Shown here: positions 1-5,338 of the stretch, one piece after another
Layout of the letters: every line of letters begins with the position of its first letter
Position numbering within the stretch: the stretch's first letter is position 1
Assembly: GCA_013215515.1 (NCBI GenBank)
Contig: JABSPC010000290.1
Span: forward strand, 1 to 8,003
Length of the DNA stretch: 8,003 bases
Source of the DNA: Crocinitomicaceae bacterium
GTDB lineage: Bacteria > Bacteroidota > Bacteroidia > Flavobacteriales_D > Crocinitomicaceae
Reading direction: 5' to 3'
Program-made: the position numbers and the translations under genes
The notes under the pieces: model-generated
Databases searched by the model: none
Seen by the model: the letters and a program-made list of their open reading frames with translations, nothing else
What the model was told of the DNA's origin: nothing

Positions 1-100
1 GCTCGAAACACGTGATAATAATCAGTGTTGTGGCCCATTGCGACACTTCCGGAAGTGTCGCAATGGGCCACAACACTGATTATTATCACGTGTTTCGAGC
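1..100. repeat. Perfect 100-bp palindrome at window edge
   Basis: Bases 1-50 are the exact reverse complement of bases 51-100, with no spacer; the centre is ACTTCC|GGAAGT. The palindrome begins at the first base of the window, so its true outer limit cannot be seen. The centre falls on a codon boundary of the minus-strand OmpA-like gene, just inside its conserved His-x-Asp-x-x-Gly motif. Spacer-less perfect palindromes of this size are unstable in bacterial genomes and are common at contig ends as fold-back or chimeric-read artefacts. I judge an artefact more likely than a biological element, but the sequence alone cannot decide. Confidence 0.97.
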
Positions 101-245
101 TATTGAGCTCCATCAGGCTTTCATTCTCAGCACCTGATAAAACGGACTTGTTAAAGTCGAAATAAATGGAGAGTGTATCTTGACTGTTTTGGGCATTGGC
201 GCTACAAAAAGAAAAGAAAACGATTATGGAGAGAACTGTTTTCAT
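1..245 (-). CDS. OmpA-like periplasmic protein, 5' part only (partial)
   Basis: The frame opens at the ATG at 245 and stays open to the window edge. Residues 1-18 form a signal peptide (MKTVL, hydrophobic core IIVFFSF, then SANA before Q19). Residues 26-37 read SIYFDFNKSVLS, the classic start of the OmpA C-terminal peptidoglycan-binding domain. Residues 53-66 read VIIISVVAHCDTSG, matching the 'I.I.GHTDS.G' motif that contacts diaminopimelate. Only 65 codons lie outside the palindrome's second arm. After codon 65 the sequence is the reverse complement of itself, and the expected N..LS..RA helix does not follow. The family domain is about 100 residues, so the rest of the gene is missing or replaced here. 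The gene starts 54 bp after the toxin gene's stop on the same strand and may be co-transcribed with it. Little separates signal peptide and domain, so this would be a small OmpA-domain protein unless more lies downstream. Confidence 0.8.
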   Translation of the reverse strand, partial: MKTVLSIIVFFSFCSANAQNSQDTLSIYFDFNKSVLSGAENESLMELNSSKHVIIISVVAHCDTSGSVAMGHNTDYYHVFR

Positions 246-299
246 ACTAATGGAACGGGGAAATAAAAAAATCGTTACAGAGATTCCTTCTTAAAAAGG

Positions 300-866
300 C
301 TAAGTATTGCTATTGGTGAATTCATATGGAAATGCATTTGTCCCACTGCTAGTGGAGTCCCACTTAATAATTCCAGTAGAATAGTTTGTTGTTTTCCATT
401 TGTGACTTCCGCTTAGTGCTATTGAAGCTGAAAGATAATTTCGAAAATCACCCCAAGACCATCCTGATGTCCAAAAACTACTTTGTTGTTTCACTCGTGA
501 CGTATTCCCGTTCTTTCTTATGTACCATGAAGGACGTGTCCCTGTCGTATGGCTTGGAAGATTTCCTGACGATTTAGGCAAGGCGCTAAAGTAAATTCCA
601 TCCGATGCGCCATTATCTGCACCATCGAGTTGAACATTGGTACTCCATTTAGATTTGATTCCAGGCAACCAATGACCTCCTATTAGGCCAGTTCCATCTT
701 TACCGTCCCATTCACCCTTCATATGATCCTTTAGGGCATCTACATTATCAGTATATGTATCTCCTTCTGCCCGTTGAATTACTTTTTCAGTTCGTTTTGT
801 TTGAATGGGACTATGATCAGAAGTATAATTATCAGCCGCGCTTTTAAGTTGTGCAGCCTCTTTCAT
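300..866 (-). CDS. EndoU-like toxin/effector with eCIS-type leader
   Basis: This 188-residue protein has two parts. Residues 1-33 (KEAAQLKSAADNY, PIQTK, EKVIQR) match the linker 'KQAAQLQ..ADN...PIQ.K..VIQR' that recurs in Bacteroidota proteins with the DUF4157/eCIS-core domain and in polymorphic toxins. Residues 56-181 resemble bacterial EndoU RNases: GGH at 63-65, a 'dG.Y...' strand at 89-95, lysines at 118 and 126, an SSFWTSGWSW segment at 129-138 like the family's STFFP..W, and a closing G...FP at 165-180. Known EndoU enzymes use two His and one Lys. Only H65 sits in a clear motif; H106 or H155 would have to be the second, so activity is uncertain. There is no signal peptide. The start at 866 is the first ATG after an in-frame TAG; the gene probably once began at 995. 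No obvious immunity gene lies beside it. The family call is by motif memory, not by alignment. Confidence 0.55.
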   Translation of the reverse strand: MKEAAQLKSAADNYTSDHSPIQTKRTEKVIQRAEGDTYTDNVDALKDHMKGEWDGKDGTGLIGGHWLPGIKSKWSTNVQLDGADNGASDGIYFSALPKSSGNLPSHTTGTRPSWYIRKNGNTSRVKQQSSFWTSGWSWGDFRNYLSASIALSGSHKWKTTNYSTGIIKWDSTSSGTNAFPYEFTNSNT

Positions 867-995
867 TTTTTCACTGTTTGACTCAATATTTATTTTAAAG
901 TGATCTTGAATTCTACTTTTTGGCTTGCGCAGTTGCTTTACGCCAGTCTATTTCGATTGATTTTTGAGCTTCTTTTTGTCGTCGTATGAATTCAT
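867..995 (-). pseudogene. Upstream leader of the toxin gene, interrupted by TAG
   Basis: In the same frame as the toxin, an ATG at 995 begins MNSYDDKKKLKNQSK. It is stopped by TAG at 948-950, after which the frame is open into the toxin ORF (KPKSRIQDHFKINIES, then M at 866). The opening resembles the 'MN.Y.DK....KSQS' start of eCIS/DUF4157-type leaders, so the gene probably once began here. A second reading exists: the next frame is open from about 1011 to 916 and reads EIDWRKATAQAKK before its own TAG at 913-915. A shift near the A5 run at 917-921 would join it to the toxin frame. A nonsense mutation, a pair of indels or a sequencing error can all explain this; alternatively translation starts at 866 and the upstream match is fortuitous. 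Confidence 0.45.
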
Positions 996-1002
996 GAAAA
1001 TT

Positions 1003-1044
1003 ATTTATTCTCTATAAAGTTATTGAACTTTATAGAGAATAAAT
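1003..1044 (-). terminator. 19-bp perfect hairpin, likely serS terminator
   Basis: Two perfect 19-base arms (1003-1021 and 1026-1044) flank the 4-base loop ATTG. On the minus strand the hairpin lies 60 bp after the serS stop and is followed by AATTTTC, a short T tract. The stem is AT-rich, so it is weaker than a classical intrinsic terminator, but its length compensates. It ends only 7 bases before the possible toxin start at 995. If read through, it could also hide that start in RNA structure. Termination of serS is the likeliest role. Confidence 0.6.
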
Positions 1045-1103
1045 TACACATATGTTCATTTTAGTTGCACTTATGTTCCGGCCTGTAGGAATCGTGGCAT
1101 CTT

Positions 1104-2372
1104 TTAGATGCTTTCAAACCCAGTATACTTATGCAAAATCTCAGGAATAGCAATTCCGTTTTCCGTTTGATGATTCTCCATCAAGGCTGCCATTATTCTT
1201 GGTAATGCCAAAGCAGATCCATTTAAAGTATGACACAATTGACTTTTCTTATCGGCGTTCTTGAACCTTAATTTTAATCGAGTTGATTGGAAGGTGTCGA
1301 AACGTGAAACTGAGCTCACCTCAAGCCATTTTTCTTGTGCTGCAGAATAGACTTCAAAATCATATGTCATTGCTGCTGCAAAACCTGTATCACCACCGCA
1401 TAAACGCAAGACTCTGTATTGCAAACCAAGTTTTTCTAGCAATCCTTTTACGTGGTCAATCATTTCGTTCAATGCCGCATCTGAATTAGAAGGGTGCTCA
1501 ATACGAACAATTTCTACTTTATCAAATTGATGCAAACGGTTTAATCCACGAACGTCACTTCCGTAAGATCCTGCTTCTCTTCTGAAACATGGAGTGTGCC
1601 CTGTAAGTTTGATTGAGAAATTATTATCCGGCAACATAACTCCACGGTAAATATTCGTCAATGGAACTTCCCCTGTAGGAATTACATATAAATCATCCTC
1701 GCCTATGTAATACATTTGACCTTCCTTGTCTGGAAGTTGCCCTGTTCCGTATGCAGATGCCTCATTAACGAAATGAGGAACTTGATGTTCTTTATATCCA
1801 GCATCAACAGCTTCGTCAATAAAGAAGTTGATTAATGCACGTTGTAATCTCGCACCTTTACCAATGTAAACTGGGAATCCAGCTCCAGAGATCTTAACGC
1901 CTAATTCGAAATCGATGAGGTTGTATTTGTCTGCCAATTCCCAGTGCGGGATTGCTTTAAAATCATATGAAACGGCAGCACCATGCTCTTCAATGGTTTC
2001 ATTGTCTTCTTCGCTCTTACCTGCCTTAACGAGTTCGTTTGGAACATTCGGTAATTGGTACATCAAATTCGTGATCTGCTCCTCGAAAGCGTTAACTTTC
2101 TCTTTCAAATCCGCCTCACTTGATTTCAATTCAGCCGTTTGACCTTTGATAGCATTGGCTTCTGCCGCTTTACCTTCTTTGAACAAAATCCCAATTTGCT
2201 TAGAGAGCTGATTCATTTCCGACGCAATAGTTTCCATTTGACCTTTATAGATTCTCCATTTTTCATCCGTGGATAATAATTCATCTATAATGGGAGTTGC
2301 ATCGAAATGACGTTTTTTAAGTCCTTCAATGATACTGTCTCTGTCTGTTCTAATGCGTTGAATTTCTAGCAT
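1104..2372 (-). CDS. serS: Seryl-tRNA synthetase
   Basis: This is a class II aminoacyl-tRNA synthetase that charges tRNA-Ser with serine using ATP, in the cytoplasm, as a homodimer. The 422-residue length is normal for bacterial SerRS. Residues 1-105 form the N-terminal tRNA-binding arm, an antiparallel coiled coil rich in Glu/Lys/Gln. The catalytic core follows. It contains the TGE serine-recognition motif at 233-235, motif 2 around 260-290 (CFRREAGSYGSDVRGLNRLH, with Arg264/265) and motif 3 at 383-402 (LNGSALALPRIMAALMENHQ). The segment CGGDTGFAAAMTYDFEVYSA at 325-344 is the usual Bacteroidota form of the active-site strand. The gene begins MLEIQRIR, the standard start. It follows rpmA at 215 bp, but a terminator lies between, so it probably has its own promoter in 2373-2530. 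Its transcript likely ends at the hairpin at 1003-1044. All key motifs are intact. Confidence 0.98.
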   Translation of the reverse strand: MLEIQRIRTDRDSIIEGLKKRHFDATPIIDELLSTDEKWRIYKGQMETIASEMNQLSKQIGILFKEGKAAEANAIKGQTAELKSSEADLKEKVNAFEEQITNLMYQLPNVPNELVKAGKSEEDNETIEEHGAAVSYDFKAIPHWELADKYNLIDFELGVKISGAGFPVYIGKGARLQRALINFFIDEAVDAGYKEHQVPHFVNEASAYGTGQLPDKEGQMYYIGEDDLYVIPTGEVPLTNIYRGVMLPDNNFSIKLTGHTPCFRREAGSYGSDVRGLNRLHQFDKVEIVRIEHPSNSDAALNEMIDHVKGLLEKLGLQYRVLRLCGGDTGFAAAMTYDFEVYSAAQEKWLEVSSVSRFDTFQSTRLKLRFKNADKKSQLCHTLNGSALALPRIMAALMENHQTENGIAIPEILHKYTGFESI

Positions 2373-2382
2373 CTCTTTTTAT

Positions 2383-2415
2383 TGAATTAGTTCCGGTAAT
2401 TATCGGAAGCGAATT
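2383..2415. repeat. Small imperfect dyad just before serS
   Basis: TTCCG (2391-2395) and CGGAA (2404-2408) pair around GTAATTAT. AATT blocks further out add weak symmetry. The dyad lies 18-30 bases upstream of the serS ATG and would be in its leader RNA. It is short and may be chance. No clear -7/-33 promoter pair was found in the 2373-2530 region. Confidence 0.25.
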
Positions 2416-2450
2416 TAGTTAATTGCTTTATTGTTTTAAGACTTTAGATG

Positions 2451-2496
2451 TTAGAATTTGGATTGATATCGTTATATCGGGTAATCTAAATTCTAA
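2451..2496. repeat. 46-nt imperfect hairpin upstream of serS
   Basis: The outer arms at 2451-2464 (TTAGAATTTGGATT) and 2483-2496 pair with one mismatch. The inner arms GATAT (2465-2469) and ATATC (2474-2478) pair around the loop CGTT. The unpaired GGGT at 2479-2482 makes a bulge. The element lies 79 bp upstream of the serS start, between the rpmA terminator and serS. It could be a leader RNA structure, a protein-binding dyad or a small repeat remnant. The sequence shows the pairing; the role is unknown. Confidence 0.55.
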
Positions 2497-2532
2497 TGGC
2501 TAGCAATCTCTTTCAATTACCAATAGTCCTAA

Positions 2533-2568
2533 AACAAAAAAAGCGAACCTCAATTGAGACTCGCTTTT
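2533..2568 (-). terminator. Intrinsic terminator of rplU-rpmA
   Basis: On the minus strand, AAAAGCGA (2561-2568) pairs with TCGCTTTT (2539-2546). The inner palindrome CTCAATTGAG (2549-2558) closes the loop, with a 2x2 mismatch between the two stems. A run of seven T follows (TTTTTTTGTTTT). The hairpin begins 20 bp after the rpmA stop, the expected place for a Rho-independent terminator, and isolates serS from ribosomal-protein transcription. Confidence 0.88.
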
Positions 2569-2587
2569 CATAATATTGTGTGTTCAA

Positions 2588-2857
2588 TTATGCTTCAGCT
2601 GTCTCAAATTCAACTACTGATACAAATGAACGGTTGTTTGCTTTCTTACGGAATTCTACTACACCGTCAGTTAAAGCGAATAAAGTGTGATCTTTTCCGA
2701 TCCCTACATTCGTTCCTGGATGGTGTTTAGTACCTCTCTGACGAACAATAATGTTACCAGCGATTGCTGCTTGTCCACCAAAAATCTTAACTCCTAATCG
2801 TTTACTTTCTGATTCACGACCGTTTTTCGAACTACCGACTCCTTTCTTATGTGCCAT
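2588..2857 (-). CDS. rpmA: Ribosomal protein bL27
   Basis: bL27 is a large-subunit protein whose flexible N-terminus reaches the peptidyl-transferase centre and helps place tRNA there. The 89-residue length fits the family. The mature-type start [20 protein letters not shown] is present directly after Met, so no Firmicutes-type cleaved extension exists. The signature [15 protein letters not shown] lies at 34-48, followed by [12 protein letters not shown] at 51-62. The C-terminal end [12 protein letters not shown] is short and acidic. The gene follows rplU on the same strand at 35 bp, the near-universal rplU-rpmA pair, and is closed by the terminator at 2533-2568. Nothing is missing or unusual. 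Confidence 0.98.
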   Translation of the reverse strand: MAHKKGVGSSKNGRESESKRLGVKIFGGQAAIAGNIIVRQRGTKHHPGTNVGIGKDHTLFALTDGVVEFRKKANNRSFVSVVEFETAEA

Positions 2858-2892
2858 GGTATTTAATATTTATGTCCCAAAAGGGATCGTTA

Positions 2893-3336
2893 TTATTTTT
2901 CTTCGTCTTTCTTTGGAGCTGCCTTCTTTGGAGCTGCTTTCTTAGCTGGAGCTTTTTTCGCTTCTGCCTTTGGAGCTCCTTCAGTTTTTGCTTCAACTTT
3001 TTTAGCTGCTGCTGGTTTAGCACCACCTATTTTAATGTCACTAATCGTAATCGCTGTGAAGCTTTGACGGTGTCCATTTTTCTTTTTGTAACCTTTTCTT
3101 CTTTTCTTTCTGAAAACGATTACTTTGTCTCCTTTAACGTGCTCTTCAACTTTCGCTGAAACTGTTGCACCTGCTATAGCCGGGGCGCCAAGTGTCACTT
3201 TACCATCGTTGTCAACAAGAAGAACTTTATCGAAACTTATTTTCTTACCTTCTTCTGCATCTAAACGGTGTACAAAGATCTTTTGGTCTTTTTGCACTTT
3301 GAATTGCTGCCCTGCTATTTCCACTATTGCGTACAT
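2893..3336 (-). CDS. rplU: Ribosomal protein bL21 with Lys/Ala tail
   Basis: bL21 binds 23S rRNA in the large subunit. Residues 1-103 are the standard domain: [15 protein letters not shown] at the start and the signature [20 protein letters not shown] at 75-94, ending TISDIKIGG. Residues 106-147 are an added low-complexity tail of Ala, Lys, Pro and Glu ([20 protein letters not shown] near the end), roughly 40% longer than the 103-residue E. coli protein. Such histone-H1-like tails occur on bL21 of several Bacteroidota and probably add rRNA contacts; that role is inference. The gene is first in the operon with rpmA. A -7-type box TATCTTTG lies 44-51 bp upstream of the start. Confidence 0.97.
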   Translation of the reverse strand: MYAIVEIAGQQFKVQKDQKIFVHRLDAEEGKKISFDKVLLVDNDGKVTLGAPAIAGATVSAKVEEHVKGDKVIVFRKKRRKGYKKKNGHRQSFTAITISDIKIGGAKPAAAKKVEAKTEGAPKAEAKKAPAKKAAPKKAAPKKDEEK

Positions 3337-3379
3337 ATAGCCTTGTTTTTAATTGTTTATAACCCGAAAATTCGGACGA

Positions 3380-3387
3380 CAAAGATA
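3380..3387 (-). promoter_or_regulatory. Probable -7 box of rplU-rpmA
   Basis: On the minus strand the sequence reads TATCTTTG, an exact match to the Bacteroidota sigma-factor -7 consensus TAnnTTTG. Its position gives a leader of about 35-40 bases before the rplU ATG. A TTG lies upstream but only 14 bases away, shorter than the usual 17-23, so the -33 element is not convincing. Confidence 0.55.
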
Positions 3388-3395
3388 GATATTTA

Positions 3396-3417
3396 TATTA
3401 ACAATGCATCGTTAATA
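3396..3417. promoter_or_regulatory. Dyad TATTAAC-N8-GTTAATA upstream of rplU
   Basis: Two perfect 7-base arms flank AATGCATC, just upstream of the rplU -7 box and within the 198-bp divergent region shared with the 3535 gene. Its place would suit a regulator-binding site for rplU. A second small palindrome, CCGAA-AA-TTCGG (3364-3375), lies near the expected rplU transcription start. Both are short, and no known operator was recognised. The rest of 3337-3534 holds an A10 run (3479-3488) and no gene. Confidence 0.3.
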
Positions 3418-3534
3418 GGTTTAAAATGTACTTTTCCATCCGAAACCTCTTGACGGGTGCTGAGGCCAGTGTGATCGCAAAAAAAAAATGTCTATTTTTA
3501 GGAGTTATCCATATTGAAATACAAGAAGTAAATT

Positions 3535-5139
3535 ATGAAACAATTAATCAGAATGAAATTAGTGTTAATTGGAATGCTTTTTATAGCATCGAGTGCAAAC
3601 AGTCAGGGGGATGTGAAATGGGGAGACCTAACGAAAAGTACGGGTAGACTTATAAATATCATTCCTGAAGGAGAAGACAGTTATTATGCTTTAAGGTCAG
3701 GATCAGGAAGATTCACTATGACTACAAAGCTAGAGGGTTCTTATCACAAGGGAACAGAGTTAATTGATGAAGGTAAGCTTGAATTAAGAACGCCAGAAGG
3801 TAAAATGGCAAAATTTGAGGCTGCCACAATTGTAGGTAAAAAGTTTGTGGTCTTTTTGTCGGATCGCCAGAAAGGAGCAAATGTGTTTTATATGCAAGAG
3901 TACGGTTCGTCAATGGAGGCTAGTAAAAAAATTGACAAGCTAGCTTCGTATAAAGTAGAGAGTGGTAGAAGACGTTTTCAAGGTAGCTTTGATTTGTATC
4001 AGTCTCAAAACAGAGGGTTCTTTGCCGTAGTTTGGACGATTCCAGGAAGAAAAGAGGAGCACGCGAATTACGGGTTCAAAATTTTTAATAGTCAATTGGA
4101 AGAGGTTAGAGAAGGGGAGTATGAGGTGCCGTTTAAGGAGAAAATTTCTTCAATCAACGATTTTTACCTTTCAGATTCTGGAGATTTATTTGTTTCTATA
4201 ACGGAGTATAAGGAATCAGAAAAAAAGATCTTTAGGCGATATGATGATTATGTTTCCGTGCACATTTACCACATCTCTGAAGATGATGAGGCCGAAATGG
4301 AGATTGATATAGAAGGGAAGAGGGTTGAAGCAATGTCTTTTAGCTCAGACAACAATCGCATTTTTGTTATTACAGGGATTTATGGTGATAAGGATAAAAG
4401 TGGAGTAACGGGTCTGTTCTATCTTAAAGCAGATTTTAAAGAGCAAGAAATATTAGCTGAAGGTTTCGAAGAATTCGGTGAGGATTTCATTACTTCAGAT
4501 TGGAGTGATCGTAAAAAGAAAAAATTAGATAAGAAAAAGGCAAAAGGGAAAGATGTTGAACCTTCGCTTTACAGTTATATAATGCGAGATGTGCATGCGC
4601 TAGAAGGCGGAGGTATTGTTGGAACGATGGAGCAGTATTACGTACGTGTAGTTACTACGTACAATGCAAGTACAGGAGCGACAACTACTACCTACTATTA
4701 TTATTACAATGATGTAGTGGCGTATAAAGTAGGTGCTGATGGTGGTTTTGATTGGCTTGCAAAAATTGATAAGTACCAAGTGTCTACGAATGATGGAGGG
4801 TATTATAGTTCTTATGCACGATATGTTTCAGATGGTAAATTGTGTCTCTTCTTCAATGATAATGTCCAAAATTATTCGGAAACTTCAGGTGAGTTTTTCT
4901 TGGCAGAAGGGAAGAAGGTGAAGTCAAGTCGAATATCGAAGAAGAAAAATACCGTTGCAATTTGCGAAATTGATTTAAGTTCAGGAGAGTCAACACGTCG
5001 CATGTATTTTGATCGATCAGAACTCGGCGCTATTGTTGTTCCCAAATTGTTCAATGTCGATTATATTAACAGGGCTGTATTGATGTATGCCATTAAGGGC
5101 AGTAAGGAGAAATTTGGGATTCTGGACTTTGATGAGTAG
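3535..5139 (+). CDS. Secreted protein of unknown function, propeller-like
   Basis: I do not recognise this 534-residue protein. Residues 1-24 form a signal peptide (MKQLIRMK, hydrophobic LVLIGMLFIASS, then ANSQ), so it should be exported. The rest is rich in short beta-strand-like blocks with aromatic residues and 'S.D...F' turns (for example FYLSDSGDLFVSITEY at 210-225 and MSFSSDNNRIFVITGIYGD at 267-285). This suggests a beta-propeller or similar repeat fold; that is inference. Odd features are a Lys-rich loop at 327-339 (KKKKLDKKKAKGK) and a Thr/Tyr run at 383-391 (TTTTYYYYY). There is no T9SS-type C-terminal domain, no lipobox and no catalytic motif that I can see. It is transcribed alone, divergent from rplU and convergent with the acyl-transfer operon. 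The ATG at 3535 was chosen because it gives the complete signal peptide; the internal Met7 is a possible alternative. Confidence 0.85.
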   Translation: MKQLIRMKLVLIGMLFIASSANSQGDVKWGDLTKSTGRLINIIPEGEDSYYALRSGSGRFTMTTKLEGSYHKGTELIDEGKLELRTPEGKMAKFEAATIVGKKFVVFLSDRQKGANVFYMQEYGSSMEASKKIDKLASYKVESGRRRFQGSFDLYQSQNRGFFAVVWTIPGRKEEHANYGFKIFNSQLEEVREGEYEVPFKEKISSINDFYLSDSGDLFVSITEYKESEKKIFRRYDDYVSVHIYHISEDDEAEMEIDIEGKRVEAMSFSSDNNRIFVITGIYGDKDKSGVTGLFYLKADFKEQEILAEGFEEFGEDFITSDWSDRKKKKLDKKKAKGKDVEPSLYSYIMRDVHALEGGGIVGTMEQYYVRVVTTYNASTGATTTTYYYYYNDVVAYKVGADGGFDWLAKIDKYQVSTNDGGYYSSYARYVSDGKLCLFFNDNVQNYSETSGEFFLAEGKKVKSSRISKKKNTVAICEIDLSSGESTRRMYFDRSELGAIVVPKLFNVDYINRAVLMYAIKGSKEKFGILDFDE

Positions 5140-5224
5140 AATTCTTTAATTGAATACGAGAAGGCCGATGAGTTTCATTGGTATTTTGTGTGTCTTAAAT
5201 TGTAGCCCCATCATTTCGGCTGTG
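5140..5224. other. Short convergent intergenic stretch, no clear terminator
   Basis: This lies between the plus-strand secreted protein and the minus-strand acyl-transfer operon. GCCGATGA (5163-5170) can pair with TCATTTCGGC (about 5211-5220) with a bulge, but the loop is about 40 bases and no T tract follows, so it is not a convincing terminator. I see no gene here that I would keep. Confidence 0.4.
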
Positions 5225-5338
5225 CTAAAAATCAGCATACATGAACGAGATTGTTTCATTGCTTTCATCTATTAATGAATAAACAATTGCCGCTGCCAAA
5301 ATCAAGGAAAACACAATCCTAATTGTCCATTTTTTCAT
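5225..5338 (-). CDS. DltX-like 37-residue membrane peptide
   Basis: This small gene starts with ATG at 5338, inside the end of the DltD-like gene (20-bp overlap, different frame), and stops with TAG at 5225-5227. Residues 1-7 are basic (MKKWTIR), 8-23 form one membrane helix (IVFSLILAAAIVYSLI), and the rest ends ESNETISFMYADF. Single-helix size, inside-positive topology and a C-terminus F-M-Y-x-x-F match DltX of Gram-positive dlt operons, whose C-terminus is of the FIYNEF type. The tyrosine there is the proposed acyl carrier between DltB and DltD; here it would be Tyr34. The gene sits directly after dltB- and dltD-like genes, and the overlap implies translational coupling. Gram-positive dltX usually comes first in its operon, so the order differs. 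Homology is inferred from motif, size and context only; a chance ORF is possible but unlikely given all three. Confidence 0.65.
   Translation of the reverse strand: MKKWTIRIVFSLILAAAIVYSLIDESNETISFMYADF

Noticed and set aside
1..100. Palindrome as a transcription terminator or hairpin telomere
   Set aside because: It lies inside a conserved coding motif, has no T tract and no telomere-resolvase context; a fold-back join explains it better.
386..577. Plus-strand ORF opposite the toxin gene
   Set aside because: It is a shadow of the minus-strand coding frame, with no recognisable domain or start signal.
2373..2530. T-box or other known synthetase leader for serS
   Set aside because: No T-box bulge, specifier loop or terminator/antiterminator pair is visible; only simple dyads are seen.
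3337..3379. Known L21 autoregulatory leader RNA
   Set aside because: Only a 5-bp palindrome is present in a leader of about 40 bases, too little to claim the element.
3426..3647. Plus-strand ORF overlapping the start of the 3535 gene
   Set aside because: It runs out of frame through the signal peptide of a clear gene and has a low-quality protein sequence.
5146..5268. A 40-codon minus-strand ORF starting MKAMKQS, overlapping the DltX-like gene in another frame
   Set aside because: It lacks a coherent membrane helix or motif and has no coupling to the dltD-like stop; the 5225-5338 frame has the motif and context.
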